The notes: generated from the letters alone by a model not told the origin. Shown: positions 24,992 through 32,650, counted from the first letter of the stretch. The stretch: DNA of 37,247 nucleotides from Promethearchaeota archaeon (GCA_019057775.1 JAHLWT010000143.1:1-37247); one strand, 5' to 3'. Made by a program: numbers and translations.

Positions 24992-25288
24992 ATGAATAGA
25001 AAAGAAGTTGATAAATTAAAAAGACCAATCTACAATATTAAATTTAAGGATGGGCACAAATTACATTATGACAATGCTACTGATAAAAACATAAAAATAG
25101 AAGAGATATTATTGTATATTCACGATTATTTGCATGATATGTGTGATAAGGGCGATACAATTAAGATAACTCTTCTTGAAGATTTAGATATGCGATATGC
25201 GGAAGCAAGGATGGTAAATACTCAAAAACATCTTTATAAGGGAAGATATCATTGGATTGAAGAGAAGAAATATTTAAGAAGGCTATAA
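24992..25288 (+). CDS. Unknown 98-aa protein
   Basis: Starts at ATG 24992 behind a strong GAGGTAAG Shine-Dalgarno. A beta hairpin (YNIKFKDGHKLHYDNAT) is followed by a helix (IKIEEILLYIHDYLHDMCDK) and a strand (DTIKITLLED), then a basic C-terminus with aromatic residues (YKGRYHWIEEKKYLRRL). It is a compact alpha/beta protein of unknown family. The next 130 bp hold no gene I would defend. Confidence 0.7.
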   Translation: MNRKEVDKLKRPIYNIKFKDGHKLHYDNATDKNIKIEEILLYIHDYLHDMCDKGDTIKITLLEDLDMRYAEARMVNTQKHLYKGRYHWIEEKKYLRRL

Positions 25289-25418
25289 AAATTAAAAAAA
25301 CGAGGTAAGAAAACCATAAGCGATAAACGAGCCATTGGGACTCAAGAAAACCAATAGTATGAGCGAATAAGAACAAATCTATAAAAAATAAAATAAACGA
25401 GAGGTGAAAAAATAAAAA

Positions 25419-25631
25419 ATGAGAAAAAAAAACAAGAATGAAGGTAAAAACAATTCCAATTCACTTATAAGAGATATAGGCTTGCTAACGTTTATATCTA
25501 TGAACACGATGGCGATAACCAAGCTCAATAATGAAATAGCTGGATTGAAAACTCAATTAAAAGCCGAAAGAATAATTGAAAAGGTTTTAAACAATGGAAA
25601 TGATGGAAAAGATAAAAGCGAAGCTGTATAA
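25419..25631 (+). CDS. Small helical protein (70 aa)
   Basis: A GAGGTGA Shine-Dalgarno precedes ATG 25419. A basic, Asn-rich head is followed by a moderately hydrophobic helix (IRDIGLLTFISMNTMAI) and a heptad-like helix (LNNEIAGLKTQLKAERIIEKVL). It could be a membrane-anchored or coiled-coil oligomer. The next gene overlaps its last 38 bp in another frame. Family unknown. Confidence 0.65.
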   Translation: MRKKNKNEGKNNSNSLIRDIGLLTFISMNTMAITKLNNEIAGLKTQLKAERIIEKVLNNGNDGKDKSEAV

Positions 25632-26478
25632 CATCTATAAAGCCTGTCTGCTAAAGGACATTAACAGCGAACAAGCTGTTGAGAAGATAATAGACTATAT
25701 GGATTACGTTGATAACAAAACGGCTTGGAGTTTTACAAAACACATGAACTCATTGTTGGTTCGGCTCGTAGTAAAACTTCTTTTAAAAATCAATCCGAGC
25801 CATAAGCTCCTATACAAATATCTGGAATCTGAGATTGTAGACAACTCAATAACAAATCAAACTCGATATTACTTGTACCATGTTGTAGAGGAGTATTTTC
25901 CTAGTAAGATTGAGAATCTGCAAGATTTCATTTTACGATTTCTTCCAACATATTTCTCAGATAATATAGAATTTGATGGAATAGAGGTTATTAAAGCTGG
26001 GCTCGAACAGTTTCTATTTCTAACATATAATACGCTCGGCACATATTTTTCTAATCAACCTTTCAAATGGAATTATAACTTCAATGGATTCTCGAATGGA
26101 AATATCTTAATTGTACATAAGAATAACGACCCTTATATTAATGAGAAATTCCCAGTACAATATTCCTATGCTAAAAACATGATAATTAATGGTAGGCTCT
26201 ATTTTGATAATAAAAAATATTCGGTACGTTTATTAAATTTAGGGTTTTCTCTGCAGATTTTAAAATTAATAGAAAAAGATTTTGAAGCAACACAACTTTT
26301 TTTTAGTTTTCCCCTAGACCCTGATATTCCAATTAAAATTTCATATAAAGATTCTAATATTTTGCTCTTTTTATTTAAAGACCCCAAGCCCTTAGTGGGG
26401 GGAACAACCCCAAAAGTAATTAAAAAAAGAAAAAGACCAATCGATTTTGACACAAGAAGTCTTTATTTTAACATCTAA
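25594..26478 (+). CDS. Unknown 294-aa protein, possible structural gene
   Basis: The start at ATG 25594 overlaps the upstream gene; ATG codons at 25600 or 25603 region would also do. Residues 1-125 are helical, and 140-270 are rich in aromatic and beta-prone residues (FKWNYNFNGFSNGNILIVHK; SLQILKLIEKDFEATQLFFS). It ends in a basic stretch (KVIKKRKRPIDFDTRSLYF). A helical head followed by a beta-rich body would suit a virion or receptor protein, but no fold is recognised. It closes the first block; a 460-bp gene-free region follows. Confidence 0.7.
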   Translation: MEMMEKIKAKLYNIYKACLLKDINSEQAVEKIIDYMDYVDNKTAWSFTKHMNSLLVRLVVKLLLKINPSHKLLYKYLESEIVDNSITNQTRYYLYHVVEEYFPSKIENLQDFILRFLPTYFSDNIEFDGIEVIKAGLEQFLFLTYNTLGTYFSNQPFKWNYNFNGFSNGNILIVHKNNDPYINEKFPVQYSYAKNMIINGRLYFDNKKYSVRLLNLGFSLQILKLIEKDFEATQLFFSFPLDPDIPIKISYKDSNILLFLFKDPKPLVGGTTPKVIKKRKRPIDFDTRSLYFNI

Positions 26479-26946
26479 TAAAGTTAAATCTTGGTTAATT
26501 TTCCTTCTAAATTTTTAAAAAACTCAATTAAATGTATAAAAAGAGTTAAAAAACTCAGTAAGTTTTTTACTATATTTAACGATTGCATGGGAAACGAAAA
26601 ATGAGATTTTTAAATTAACGTTTGACCTAACATTGAAGGCTTGGTAAGGGTGGATATTTTCACTATGCTTATACAAACCCCTAATTATATTCTATGGGGT
26701 TTTAGATATGTTAAATTATATAGTTACGGGTCTTTTTTCCCGACATGAGAAGACCCCCCCTATTAATGCCACAAGACATTTTATAGAGTACTTTTTACAT
26801 CGAACCTTAACGTTTAAATAGCTGTAATATAATGTTAAATATAGTTAAAAATAGTTAGTCAAAAATAAGGCATATCGAATGGCACACGAGTTTGGGTCGC
26901 TCCGAGCTCTACTATTTTTGTAAAATAAAAACATTTGCTATTCATT
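26479..26946. other. Gene-free regulatory region with hairpins between two element modules
   Basis: Contains AAAAAACTCA twice (about 26517 and 26554), GAGTTAAAAAACTC as a short hairpin, a stem AAACCCC/GGGGTTT (26675-26681 and 26696-26702) and a stem GGGTCTT/AAGACCC (26728-26734 and 26750-26756) with a T-run inside its loop. Promoter-like AT-rich DNA follows from 26812 to 26935. The two GC stems probably end the upstream transcript, and the following promoter starts the next block. Confidence 0.5.
26675..26702. terminator. Hairpin AAACCCC/GGGGTTT, possible terminator
   Basis: A 7-bp perfect stem with a 14-nt AT loop, about 200 bp after the preceding gene and ahead of a second GC stem. No long T-run follows directly, so the terminator role is tentative; a protein-binding site is also possible. 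Confidence 0.35.
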
Positions 26947-27864
26947 ATGCCGAAAAGGAAAACAGAACTTCAAATAAAGAACATTCTCAGCTATTACGAT
27001 GAGAGAAAAGCCTCTGGGAGCAAAAGCCCCCAGTTAGAAACAGCAAGCAAATATAAAATTACTCGACAGACCGTTTCGAATTATGTTAAAAAAAGAAATA
27101 ATCCCTCTGGAAAATCTAAAAAAGAGAATACTAATATTACAATTAGGGAAATTATAGCTGAAAAGGAACTAGATAAACAATTCAATGAGGAGAGTGGGGG
27201 CAGAATAGAGAATGTTCTTACTGAGAATGTAACCAAACATTTATTTGAAAAATATCCCAAAAAAGCAAAAGAGATATTAGATAAGAACTATGAATGGGCT
27301 CTTCAACAAACCTTTAATGAACTTGAAAAGAAGCTTCCCTCTAAAGACTTGGAAGCCCTTAGAGAAGGATATGACATAAAGGAACTACTGAGTGAACCAC
27401 TCACGCTATCTAAACGAGCAAAAGAAAAAGAGGCTGAAGCAAATATAATAGAAGCTGAAAAACGAATAAAACTTGCTGAAAGTGTTATTATGGAAGAAGA
27501 GGGTGTTCAACATCTCATAAAAGAACAAGTAGATACCATAAAAGAAGCTGAGGAACAATCCAATATTGAGGAATCCGAGAGTCTCTATTATGATGCTAAT
27601 TATGAGGAGATGTATGATGATTTCATGAATGTTTATTTTTATGTAAAGAATCCCAATAATAATAAGGGTTATGCAGTCCAATTAATTGAAAAGTTTGGAT
27701 TGAAGTGGGCTTTCAGAAGGGCACAAGCCGAAGAAGTGAGACAGCTTAGAGTAGAGAAAGAACAAGAAGAATCAGAGAAGTATTATAACAGAATGTCAGA
27801 TGAGGAGCTAAGTAAATTATTTACTAAAATGAAAGGTGATAATATAGATGTCCTTACCAACTAA
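26947..27864 (+). CDS. HTH protein with long acidic coiled coil
   Basis: 305 residues from ATG 26947 (an in-frame TTG at 26935 is less likely). Residues 1-55 hold a helix-turn-helix (QIKNILSYYDERKASGSKSP then TASKYKITRQTVSNYVKKRN), like those of small terminase subunits or transposase-type binders. The rest is Lys/Glu-rich, helical and probably coiled coil (REIIAEKELDK; KEKEAEANIIEAEKRIKLAE), ending in a second helical domain (EKFGLKWAFRRAQAEEVRQL). A DNA-binding head plus oligomerising helices suits a packaging or nucleoid-organising factor, but this is inference. No Shine-Dalgarno; possibly leaderless. Confidence 0.7.
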   Translation: MPKRKTELQIKNILSYYDERKASGSKSPQLETASKYKITRQTVSNYVKKRNNPSGKSKKENTNITIREIIAEKELDKQFNEESGGRIENVLTENVTKHLFEKYPKKAKEILDKNYEWALQQTFNELEKKLPSKDLEALREGYDIKELLSEPLTLSKRAKEKEAEANIIEAEKRIKLAESVIMEEEGVQHLIKEQVDTIKEAEEQSNIEESESLYYDANYEEMYDDFMNVYFYVKNPNNNKGYAVQLIEKFGLKWAFRRAQAEEVRQLRVEKEQEESEKYYNRMSDEELSKLFTKMKGDNIDVLTN

Positions 27865-28861
27865 TAAACAAAAAGTTAGAGAGGAAATAATAAAAAGAAT
27901 AATAGAAAAAGGTGAAAATAAAAATATGGTACAAGAAAAGAAACCAAAAAAACAAACTGTTAAAAGAGCCCGTAGTGGCTTAGACCGATTAAATATAACA
28001 AAAGAGAATTATCAATCTATAGCTGGGGGCTCTAAAGGTGATACTCAGCAAGGTGTCTCAAATGAATCTATTGAAGCCAAGATAAAAGAGACAATAATAT
28101 CAGAAATACCTAAATTAATTAAAAACGGTTCTATTGATATAAAATCATTAATCGGAGGGAACGGAGGCGTAAATCAACCAATTGCCAGTGATAATCAGCT
28201 TTTTAGTATAATGGATGTACTAAACAAGAGTCTTCAAGCTAATAATGGCAATCAACAACAAAATCAACCTAATATGAATGCTGATATTATTAAGGCTCTT
28301 TATACGGAACTGCAAAAAGTTATGAATCAACAACAGCAGAAAGGCAATGATAATATGCTCTTGGCATATCTACTCAAACAGAAGGAATCTGGAAATAGTG
28401 ATGTTCTTACAACAATGCTCGGTCATTTATTCCAACAGAATGCAAACTTTCAGAATGCCCTTATGAATTTACAATTTAATAGTAATCAACCCCAACAAGA
28501 CCCTCAAGACAAGCTTATGAAGAACTTTAATTTCTTTAGAAAAGTAACTGGTGATAATCGTGCTAAAAATGAAAAAGAAATGGATTATAGTTTACGAAAA
28601 GACGAAATGGTTCTGAAGGAACAGTCTCGGCAAGACCTCATGAATAGGGAAGAGAGAGCTATTATTCGTGATGATAAAAAATCAGAAATGATATTAAATA
28701 TGGGCAGTAATGTCCTCAATAAAATCGTAGGTGATAATCTTTCCACTTTTGTTGGCGATATGTTTAATGTTAGTAGCAAAAAGGGGAAGGGTAAGCGTAG
28801 AGGTCGCAGAACAGAAACAGAATCCGAACCATTCGACCCTTCGTTGCTTGACGAATTGTAA
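27848..28861 (+). CDS. Gln/Asn-rich protein with basic tail (possible scaffold or virion protein)
   Basis: 337 residues from ATG 27848 (overlapping the previous gene by 17 bp, GGTGAT in front). A second Shine-Dalgarno/ATG pair at 27911/27926 could start a shorter form. There is a basic N-terminal stretch (KKPKKQTVKRARSG), then Gln/Asn-rich low-complexity sequence (NNGNQQQNQPN; QQQQKGND), helical segments (LLAYLLKQKES; LFQQNANFQNALMN), and a basic patch (KKGKGKRRGRR) near an acidic C-terminus. Low complexity plus basic ends suits a scaffold, core or nucleic-acid-condensing protein. No family recognised. Confidence 0.75.
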   Translation: MSLPTNKQKVREEIIKRIIEKGENKNMVQEKKPKKQTVKRARSGLDRLNITKENYQSIAGGSKGDTQQGVSNESIEAKIKETIISEIPKLIKNGSIDIKSLIGGNGGVNQPIASDNQLFSIMDVLNKSLQANNGNQQQNQPNMNADIIKALYTELQKVMNQQQQKGNDNMLLAYLLKQKESGNSDVLTTMLGHLFQQNANFQNALMNLQFNSNQPQQDPQDKLMKNFNFFRKVTGDNRAKNEKEMDYSLRKDEMVLKEQSRQDLMNREERAIIRDDKKSEMILNMGSNVLNKIVGDNLSTFVGDMFNVSSKKGKGKRRGRRTETESEPFDPSLLDEL

Positions 28862-28888
28862 CGTTAACAAAATATAAAAGGTAAAAAT

Positions 28889-29062
28889 ATGGCTAAAAGA
28901 AAAAGGTGTGCCAATGGATATAATCTCTTTATAAAAGCCTGCTCTGAGGATAAGCCCTTCGGGGAATGTCTAACGGAAAGGGGTTGGAGTAAACTTGGAG
29001 AAAAAGAAAAGAGCAAATGGAATGATGATGCTAGGAAAAAATGTAATATAGGCACGGAATAA
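28889..29062 (+). CDS. HMG-box-like small protein 1
   Basis: A 57-residue protein. KRKRCANGYNLFIKACSE followed by GWSKLGEKEKSKWNDDARKK reproduces the order of an HMG box: basic KR start, N-x-Y-x-x-F helix 1, then W-x-x-L-x-x-x-E-K-x-x-W-x-x-x-A of helices 2-3. It is shorter than the eukaryotic box (about 70) because the loop between helices 1 and 2 is reduced. A paralogue is encoded at 32320-32628. Such proteins bend DNA; here the role could be compaction of viral DNA. Its TAA overlaps the ATG of the next gene by one base. GGTAAAAAT upstream is a weak Shine-Dalgarno. Confidence 0.7.
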   Translation: MAKRKRCANGYNLFIKACSEDKPFGECLTERGWSKLGEKEKSKWNDDARKKCNIGTE

Positions 29063-29529
29063 TGACACTTAAACTTAAATCTGGAAAGGAAATTAACATT
29101 ACTGAGAAGCCAAAAGACTTTATGAAAAAAGGTCATGAATTAAATGGAGACGAGACAATTCCACGAATCATTAGAGCTTTAATTACTCTCAATAAACCGA
29201 GCCGACTTTCTGAGATTGCCAAACAATCCAATATGTCAAAAGAGAGAATCCATAGACATTTAGACCCCTTAATTAATAGAGGAATCCTTTTGAAACGAGA
29301 GTTCGAGGGTAAAAAACTCTATTGCCCACAGTCAATTTTTAAGGAAAGAGATATTCTATATGGTCTTTATGAACGATTATTACCATTCAATAATGAAATC
29401 AATGAAGATTTAGACAATAGCCAAATGTCTGTAAGTAATTCTGAAGCTGTATTAGAAAATATATTGTTAGCATTAAGACTAATTAGTTTTGAAATAGAAG
29501 AATTAAAAGATGATATTAAAAATGAGTGA
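29062..29529 (+). CDS. Winged-helix transcriptional regulator
   Basis: 155 residues. The core (about 33-90) is an ArsR/MarR-like winged helix: TIPRIIRALITLNKPSRLSE, IAKQSNMSKERIHRHLDPLI, and a wing (NRGILLKREFEGKKLYCP). A helical C-terminal region (115-155) probably dimerises. The start codon shares a base with the stop of the HMG-like gene, and its stop overlaps the next ATG, so all three are translationally coupled. It is likely a temporal regulator of the element. Confidence 0.8.
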   Translation: MTLKLKSGKEINITEKPKDFMKKGHELNGDETIPRIIRALITLNKPSRLSEIAKQSNMSKERIHRHLDPLINRGILLKREFEGKKLYCPQSIFKERDILYGLYERLLPFNNEINEDLDNSQMSVSNSEAVLENILLALRLISFEIEELKDDIKNE

Positions 29530-29674
29530 TGAGAAAGAAACTATTAGGAAATTAATCAATTGGAAAGCCATGAATGAATTTAAGAAGAAAATGGAAGCCA
29601 AACAAAAAAGGAACGGAAAGACCATGCAAACAGAGAAAATAATAGATTATATTGATGATTCACTTGAAGAATAA
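29522..29674 (+). CDS. Small helical basic protein (50 aa)
   Basis: ATG 29522 overlaps the end of the winged-helix gene by 8 bp; the frame ends at TAA 29672-29674. It is helical and rich in Lys, with a basic middle (FKKKMEAKQKRNGKTMQ) and an acidic C-terminus (IDYIDDSLEE). Coupling to the regulator suggests a partner or modulator. Family unknown. Confidence 0.55.
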   Translation: MSDEKETIRKLINWKAMNEFKKKMEAKQKRNGKTMQTEKIIDYIDDSLEE

Positions 29675-29711
29675 TAGTTAACCAACCATTAACAACAACA
29701 AATTCACACTG

Positions 29712-29774
29712 CTTTAAATATGAGAATATTGAATTATATACTAATTAAAAATTAAATATTAAGAGGTTGATATT
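29712..29774 (+). promoter_or_regulatory. Promoter and ribosome site of the 87-aa gene
   Basis: TTTAAATATGAG (TATA-like, from 29712) sits about 60 bp before the ATG, leaving a 5' leader of roughly 35 nt that carries the Shine-Dalgarno AGAGGTTGAT. The layout is clearer than for most genes of the element. Confidence 0.5.
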
Positions 29775-30038
29775 ATGACAAGTCATAAAACAGTGGGAGG
29801 AATTGACCTAGTTGTTGGAAAAGGTGGGATTCGTTTCGTGCCAAGAAAATCTACCCATGCTATATGTGTTGGTAAGGAAATGAAAGGTGTTTCTGGTGGA
29901 GGTCGCCACGATAAAGTCTTCCAAGGAAAGTTTGTACAAGCCAATTTTGATTGCGGTTCTACAATTTCCCCCGCCAAAAAGAAAAAATGGGGTGTCACTG
30001 GGACAAAAGGTTCTGCCTTAAAGAAAAAAGCAGAATAA
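29775..30038 (+). CDS. Abundant-looking 87-aa basic protein with own promoter
   Basis: A beta-rich, glycine-rich, strongly basic protein (GGIDLVVGKGGIRFVPRK; GKFVQANFDCGSTISP; ending KKKKWGVTGTKG). Unlike its neighbours it stands alone. A TATA-like TTTAAATA lies near 29712-29719, a Shine-Dalgarno AGAGGTTGAT just ahead of the ATG, and T-runs at 30056-30070 after it. A separate strong promoter, ribosome site and terminator suggest high expression. Candidate roles are a coat or DNA-coating protein, or a small-barrel nucleic-acid binder. No known family is recognised. Confidence 0.75.
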   Translation: MTSHKTVGGIDLVVGKGGIRFVPRKSTHAICVGKEMKGVSGGGRHDKVFQGKFVQANFDCGSTISPAKKKKWGVTGTKGSALKKKAE

Positions 30039-30055
30039 ATTAATTTAATACCATA

Positions 30056-30070
30056 TTTTTTTTCCTTTTT
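30056..30070 (+). terminator. T-run terminator after the 87-aa gene
   Basis: Eight T (30056-30063), CC, then five T (30066-30070), 18 bp after the stop codon. Oligo-T tracts without a hairpin are the usual archaeal terminators. Confidence 0.55.
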
Positions 30071-30142
30071 AAATTTAATAGAATGTTTGGATTTCCCGAA
30101 TTGGTCGAGTAGATAAGCAAAAAGAAAAAAAGGAATAATATC

Positions 30143-30364
30143 TTGAATATTGAGAGACGAGTGACAGAGGATTTGAAAGAAATATTACGCAGTAGGGGAA
30201 GAGCTGAGAGGGACAGATATGTTAGGAATCTTAGGGATTGGCTCTACACAGAGTCCAAAAGGGTACAAGATGAGCAAATGGGGGCTCTGCTAAGAGAGGA
30301 AAATCATCACGTTTATAATTCCAACATCAAAATTGAGGAGTTTAAATGGTCAGAAGAAATATAA
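30143..30364 (+). CDS. Small basic helical protein (73 aa), TTG start
   Basis: TTG 30143 follows AAAGGAA at a suitable distance. It is highly charged and helical, with many Arg (ERRVTEDLKEILRSRGRAER; RYVRNLRDWLYTESKR), Trp near the middle and the end (FKWSEE). No motif. It opens the long run of small genes reaching 36078. Family unknown. Confidence 0.6.
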   Translation: MNIERRVTEDLKEILRSRGRAERDRYVRNLRDWLYTESKRVQDEQMGALLREENHHVYNSNIKIEEFKWSEEI

Positions 30365-30400
30365 AATTTAAAATAAAAATAAAGAATTGAGGTATAGAAA

Positions 30401-30580
30401 ATGAATGAAAAGAAGTGTGCACATCGTATTGAAAAAAGTGTCTTTTTTGAAGACCGAGAGTTTATTGACTTAGTTTTCAGACAACAACATTACGAGTTTA
30501 CTGGGCGTGGCAACCCTCAAAATGTTAAATTACAATTCTGCACGAAGTGTGGACAAGTCCTAGTAAAAATCCAAAACTAA
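30401..30580 (+). CDS. Small zinc-binding protein (59 aa)
   Basis: ATG 30401 with a GAGGTAT Shine-Dalgarno. It has an N-terminal C6-A-H8 and a C-terminal CTKCGQ (C47, C50), making a plausible single zinc site that clamps a short beta/alpha unit (FFEDREFIDLVFRQQHYEFT). Such mini zinc ribbons are common in archaeal viruses as nucleic-acid or protein-binding factors. Specific role unknown. Confidence 0.65.
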   Translation: MNEKKCAHRIEKSVFFEDREFIDLVFRQQHYEFTGRGNPQNVKLQFCTKCGQVLVKIQN

Positions 30581-30632
30581 AAAATATTAAAATAAAAAAA
30601 GGTGATTAAAAATCGTAAGACTTAGAGATGAT

Positions 30633-31082
30633 ATGTTCCCAAAACATTACGAGCAAACGAGAATTATAGAAGAACAAAAGCAATTAGAAAGAGAACTTGA
30701 AATACAAAAATATGAGGATGCTGAGAAGGAGGGAAGAGTACAAAACGAGAAGAGAGAGAGAGAAAAATATAAAACACAGAGAGACTCTGAGATATATAAG
30801 AGAGAAAAACAGAGAAAGCAAGATTTAAAGAATGAAGCTAAAACACCGAGAGGAAGAATGCGAAAAGCACAGCAAGAGGCTTTTGAAATCAGGAAAAGAG
30901 AGGAAGACATGGGATTAACCGAGGAAGAGAGGGAGTTTAATCATTTAGACAAAAAAACACAGGTGGATTACAGAAATGCGAGAAGTCAGGGAGAAGTTAG
31001 GGATATACGGGGTTTTTTAAAACAGAAAAGAATAAAGGAAGAAAACTCAAGAATAAACAGAAAACGCTTAAAAGGGTTTTAG
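30633..31082 (+). CDS. Highly charged coiled-coil protein (149 aa)
   Basis: Almost every residue from 10 to 100 is Lys, Arg, Glu or Gln in a long single helix (IIEEQKQLERELEIQKYEDA; KREREKYKTQRDSEIYKREK). The C-terminus stays basic. The start is unclear. The Shine-Dalgarno GGTGAT at 30601 is placed for an ATC at 30612 in the same frame, while the first ATG is at 30633, 27 nt away. It may be a scaffold or nucleic-acid-binding rod. No family. Confidence 0.65.
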   Translation: MFPKHYEQTRIIEEQKQLERELEIQKYEDAEKEGRVQNEKREREKYKTQRDSEIYKREKQRKQDLKNEAKTPRGRMRKAQQEAFEIRKREEDMGLTEEEREFNHLDKKTQVDYRNARSQGEVRDIRGFLKQKRIKEENSRINRKRLKGF

Positions 31083-31137
31083 TGGGGTGTCCAATTTGGC
31101 TATAGAGATTAACATAAGAGACTTAACCTAAATAAAT

Positions 31138-31320
31138 ATGACAATAACTTTTGTGGAATTTATGGAAAGGGAGTACAATAGGAAAGAAAAGCGAAACACG
31201 TTTAGGAAATTCACGAGCTTTATATTACCGTTAGTTTTAATACCGTTAGCTATTAAAGGTGTTCAAGAAATAGCTAAAGCAGTCAAGAAAAGAAAGGAGG
31301 TGGTAAATAGTGGAAAGTGA
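31138..31320 (+). CDS. Small single-TM protein (60 aa)
   Basis: A basic amphipathic N-terminal half (EREYNRKEKRNTFRKF) is followed by one membrane helix (FILPLVLIPLAIKGV, residues 29-43) and a basic tail. Its last codons carry the AGGAGGTGG Shine-Dalgarno of the next gene, so translation is coupled. It may be a virion membrane or lysis-related protein; this is not shown. Confidence 0.6.
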   Translation: MTITFVEFMEREYNRKEKRNTFRKFTSFILPLVLIPLAIKGVQEIAKAVKKRKEVVNSGK

Positions 31321-31639
31321 AGAAATAGTAGAAAAAGAAGAAGTGAAAGTGGAAAGTGAGGATTTAACAGGAGAAGAGCTATATAAGAGACAAGAAGAGA
31401 TTTTGGATATAAAGTTTGAAAAAAGAAAGAAACGAGAAGAGAATCTTAACAATGCTATGAAATCCTTAAAGAAGCTAATAAATTTCTATTTTAGTGAAGA
31501 AAAGTTTGAAAAACTTAAATACATAGATAATTTATTAGAAAAAACAAGCAAATACACTAAAAATAAAATTGAAGGATTGAGAGTCAAACATGAGCTATAT
31601 GAAGCACGATTCAAGTACTTTAAGAATGAGTTGGATTAG
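31310..31639 (+). CDS. Charged helical protein (109 aa), GTG start
   Basis: GTG 31310 preceded by a very strong AAAGGAGGTGG Shine-Dalgarno and overlapping the previous gene by 11 bp. It has an acidic head (EEIVEKEEVKVESEDLTGEE) and a basic helical body (KFEKRKKREENLNNAMKSLK). It is likely an oligomeric coiled coil. Family unknown. Confidence 0.65.
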   Translation: MESEEIVEKEEVKVESEDLTGEELYKRQEEILDIKFEKRKKREENLNNAMKSLKKLINFYFSEEKFEKLKYIDNLLEKTSKYTKNKIEGLRVKHELYEARFKYFKNELD

Positions 31640-31671
31640 AGAAAATAAAAAAATAAAAAAGAGGTTAAATA

Positions 31672-31956
31672 ATGGAAAAGTTAACAAGTGAAGAAATAGT
31701 GGATAGGCTTAAAACAATAGAAGATAAGCTTATAAAGGCAAATGAACAAGGTTTTTCTTCATACCCCAAAAGCAAAAAGGATTATCTTGAGATACAATTA
31801 TTAGAGTATGGAATGCGTACTTTTGACTATCACGAATTAAGTTCTTATAAAAAAATAATATATTTCTTTTCGCATGTATCAGCTCTATTCAAGATGGGTA
31901 AAACAATTGCTGAAATTGAGAGTCTTGAAGAAACGGAAGAATTAGAGGCTAAATAA
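31672..31956 (+). CDS. Small helical protein (94 aa)
   Basis: ATG 31672 with GAGGTTA. Helical throughout (TSEEIVDRLKTIEDKLIKAN; YHELSSYKKIIYFFSHVSAL), acidic C-terminus. The stop overlaps the start of the next gene (TAATG). No motif seen. It is one of a set of small coupled genes that look like a morphogenesis module. Confidence 0.6.
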   Translation: MEKLTSEEIVDRLKTIEDKLIKANEQGFSSYPKSKKDYLEIQLLEYGMRTFDYHELSSYKKIIYFFSHVSALFKMGKTIAEIESLEETEELEAK

Positions 31957-32309
31957 TGGAAAAGATTGAAAAGGTACTAAAGGAGGGTGTTAAAGCCCTA
32001 AAAGAGCTTGTAAATATTAGAAAAGAAAAATTAGAACTCTCAAGAGAAATGTTTGAATATGGAAAAGAGGAATCTATAAAGCAAATGGAACTTGTTAAAG
32101 AGCAAATTGAACTTGATAAAAAGAATAGTGATAAGCTATTAGAAGTAACAGCAACAGCAAGAGATTTTGATATTCAAAATGTACAACCCGTTATGAAAGG
32201 GCAAATACAACTACAAAAAGGTTTGCTTAAAGTAATGGGCATAAAAGAAGAAATCGACATTGAGAGCATAGCAAACCTAGAAAAACAAAAAATAGATAAT
32301 ATAGATTAG
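31956..32309 (+). CDS. Coiled-coil protein (117 aa)
   Basis: Translationally coupled to the gene before it by a shared base. A long amphipathic helix spans residues 1-75 (KVLKEGVKALKELVNIRKEK; QMELVKEQIELDKKNSDKLL), followed by a second helix (GQIQLQKGLLKVMGI). No enzymatic motif. It may oligomerise in the particle or with its neighbours. Confidence 0.6.
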   Translation: MEKIEKVLKEGVKALKELVNIRKEKLELSREMFEYGKEESIKQMELVKEQIELDKKNSDKLLEVTATARDFDIQNVQPVMKGQIQLQKGLLKVMGIKEEIDIESIANLEKQKIDNID

Positions 32310-32319
32310 AGGGATTAAA

Positions 32320-32628
32320 ATGTCAAAATCAGAATCATGCGACCCGAAATATGTTTTACAAAATCTTGAGGTCATTAAGAAAAGAGTGGATAAGTTACAT
32401 TACATTACTGATACATTAAATAGATGTGCTATTTCCGATATACCCACTACCAAAAAGAAAAGGAAAATGAACGGGTATAACTGTTTTGTAAGGGTCTCGG
32501 TTAAGAAAGGAGAAGCCTTTATGAGTGTAGTAAAGTCTGGGGCTTGGAAGCAATTATCAGATAAGCAGAAATCCACTTGGAAGCATTTGGCGGATGAGGG
32601 ATGCCCCCCTAAGTTATGGAATAAATAA
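32320..32628 (+). CDS. HMG-box-like protein 2 with N-terminal helical domain
   Basis: 102 residues. Residues 1-40 are helical (YVLQNLEVIKKRVDKLHYIT). Residues 46-93 are an HMG-box-like unit: KKKRKMNGYNCFVRVS, then GAWKQLSDKQKSTWKHLADE. It shares NGYN-x-F and the W-x-x-L-x-x-K-x-K-S-x-W-x-x-x-A pattern with the 57-residue protein at 28889-29062, so the two are paralogues within one element. A GAGGGAT Shine-Dalgarno precedes the ATG. The likely role is DNA bending or packaging; the helical head may dimerise or attach it to another protein. Confidence 0.72.
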   Translation: MSKSESCDPKYVLQNLEVIKKRVDKLHYITDTLNRCAISDIPTTKKKRKMNGYNCFVRVSVKKGEAFMSVVKSGAWKQLSDKQKSTWKHLADEGCPPKLWNK

Positions 32629-32650
32629 ACGATAATATAAGATGATTTAA

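Noticed and set aside
25289..25418. Very short frame after GAGGTAAG at about 25303
   Set aside because: It would start at ATA and encode about 14 residues; there is no support beyond a Shine-Dalgarno-like string.
26880..26925. Possible tRNA fragment or attachment site (GAGTTTGGGTCGCTCCGAGC)
   Set aside because: No cloverleaf, no T-loop consensus and no second copy at the window ends.
29783..29998. Minus-strand frame under the 87-aa gene
   Set aside because: The plus strand has promoter, Shine-Dalgarno and terminator; the minus frame has none.
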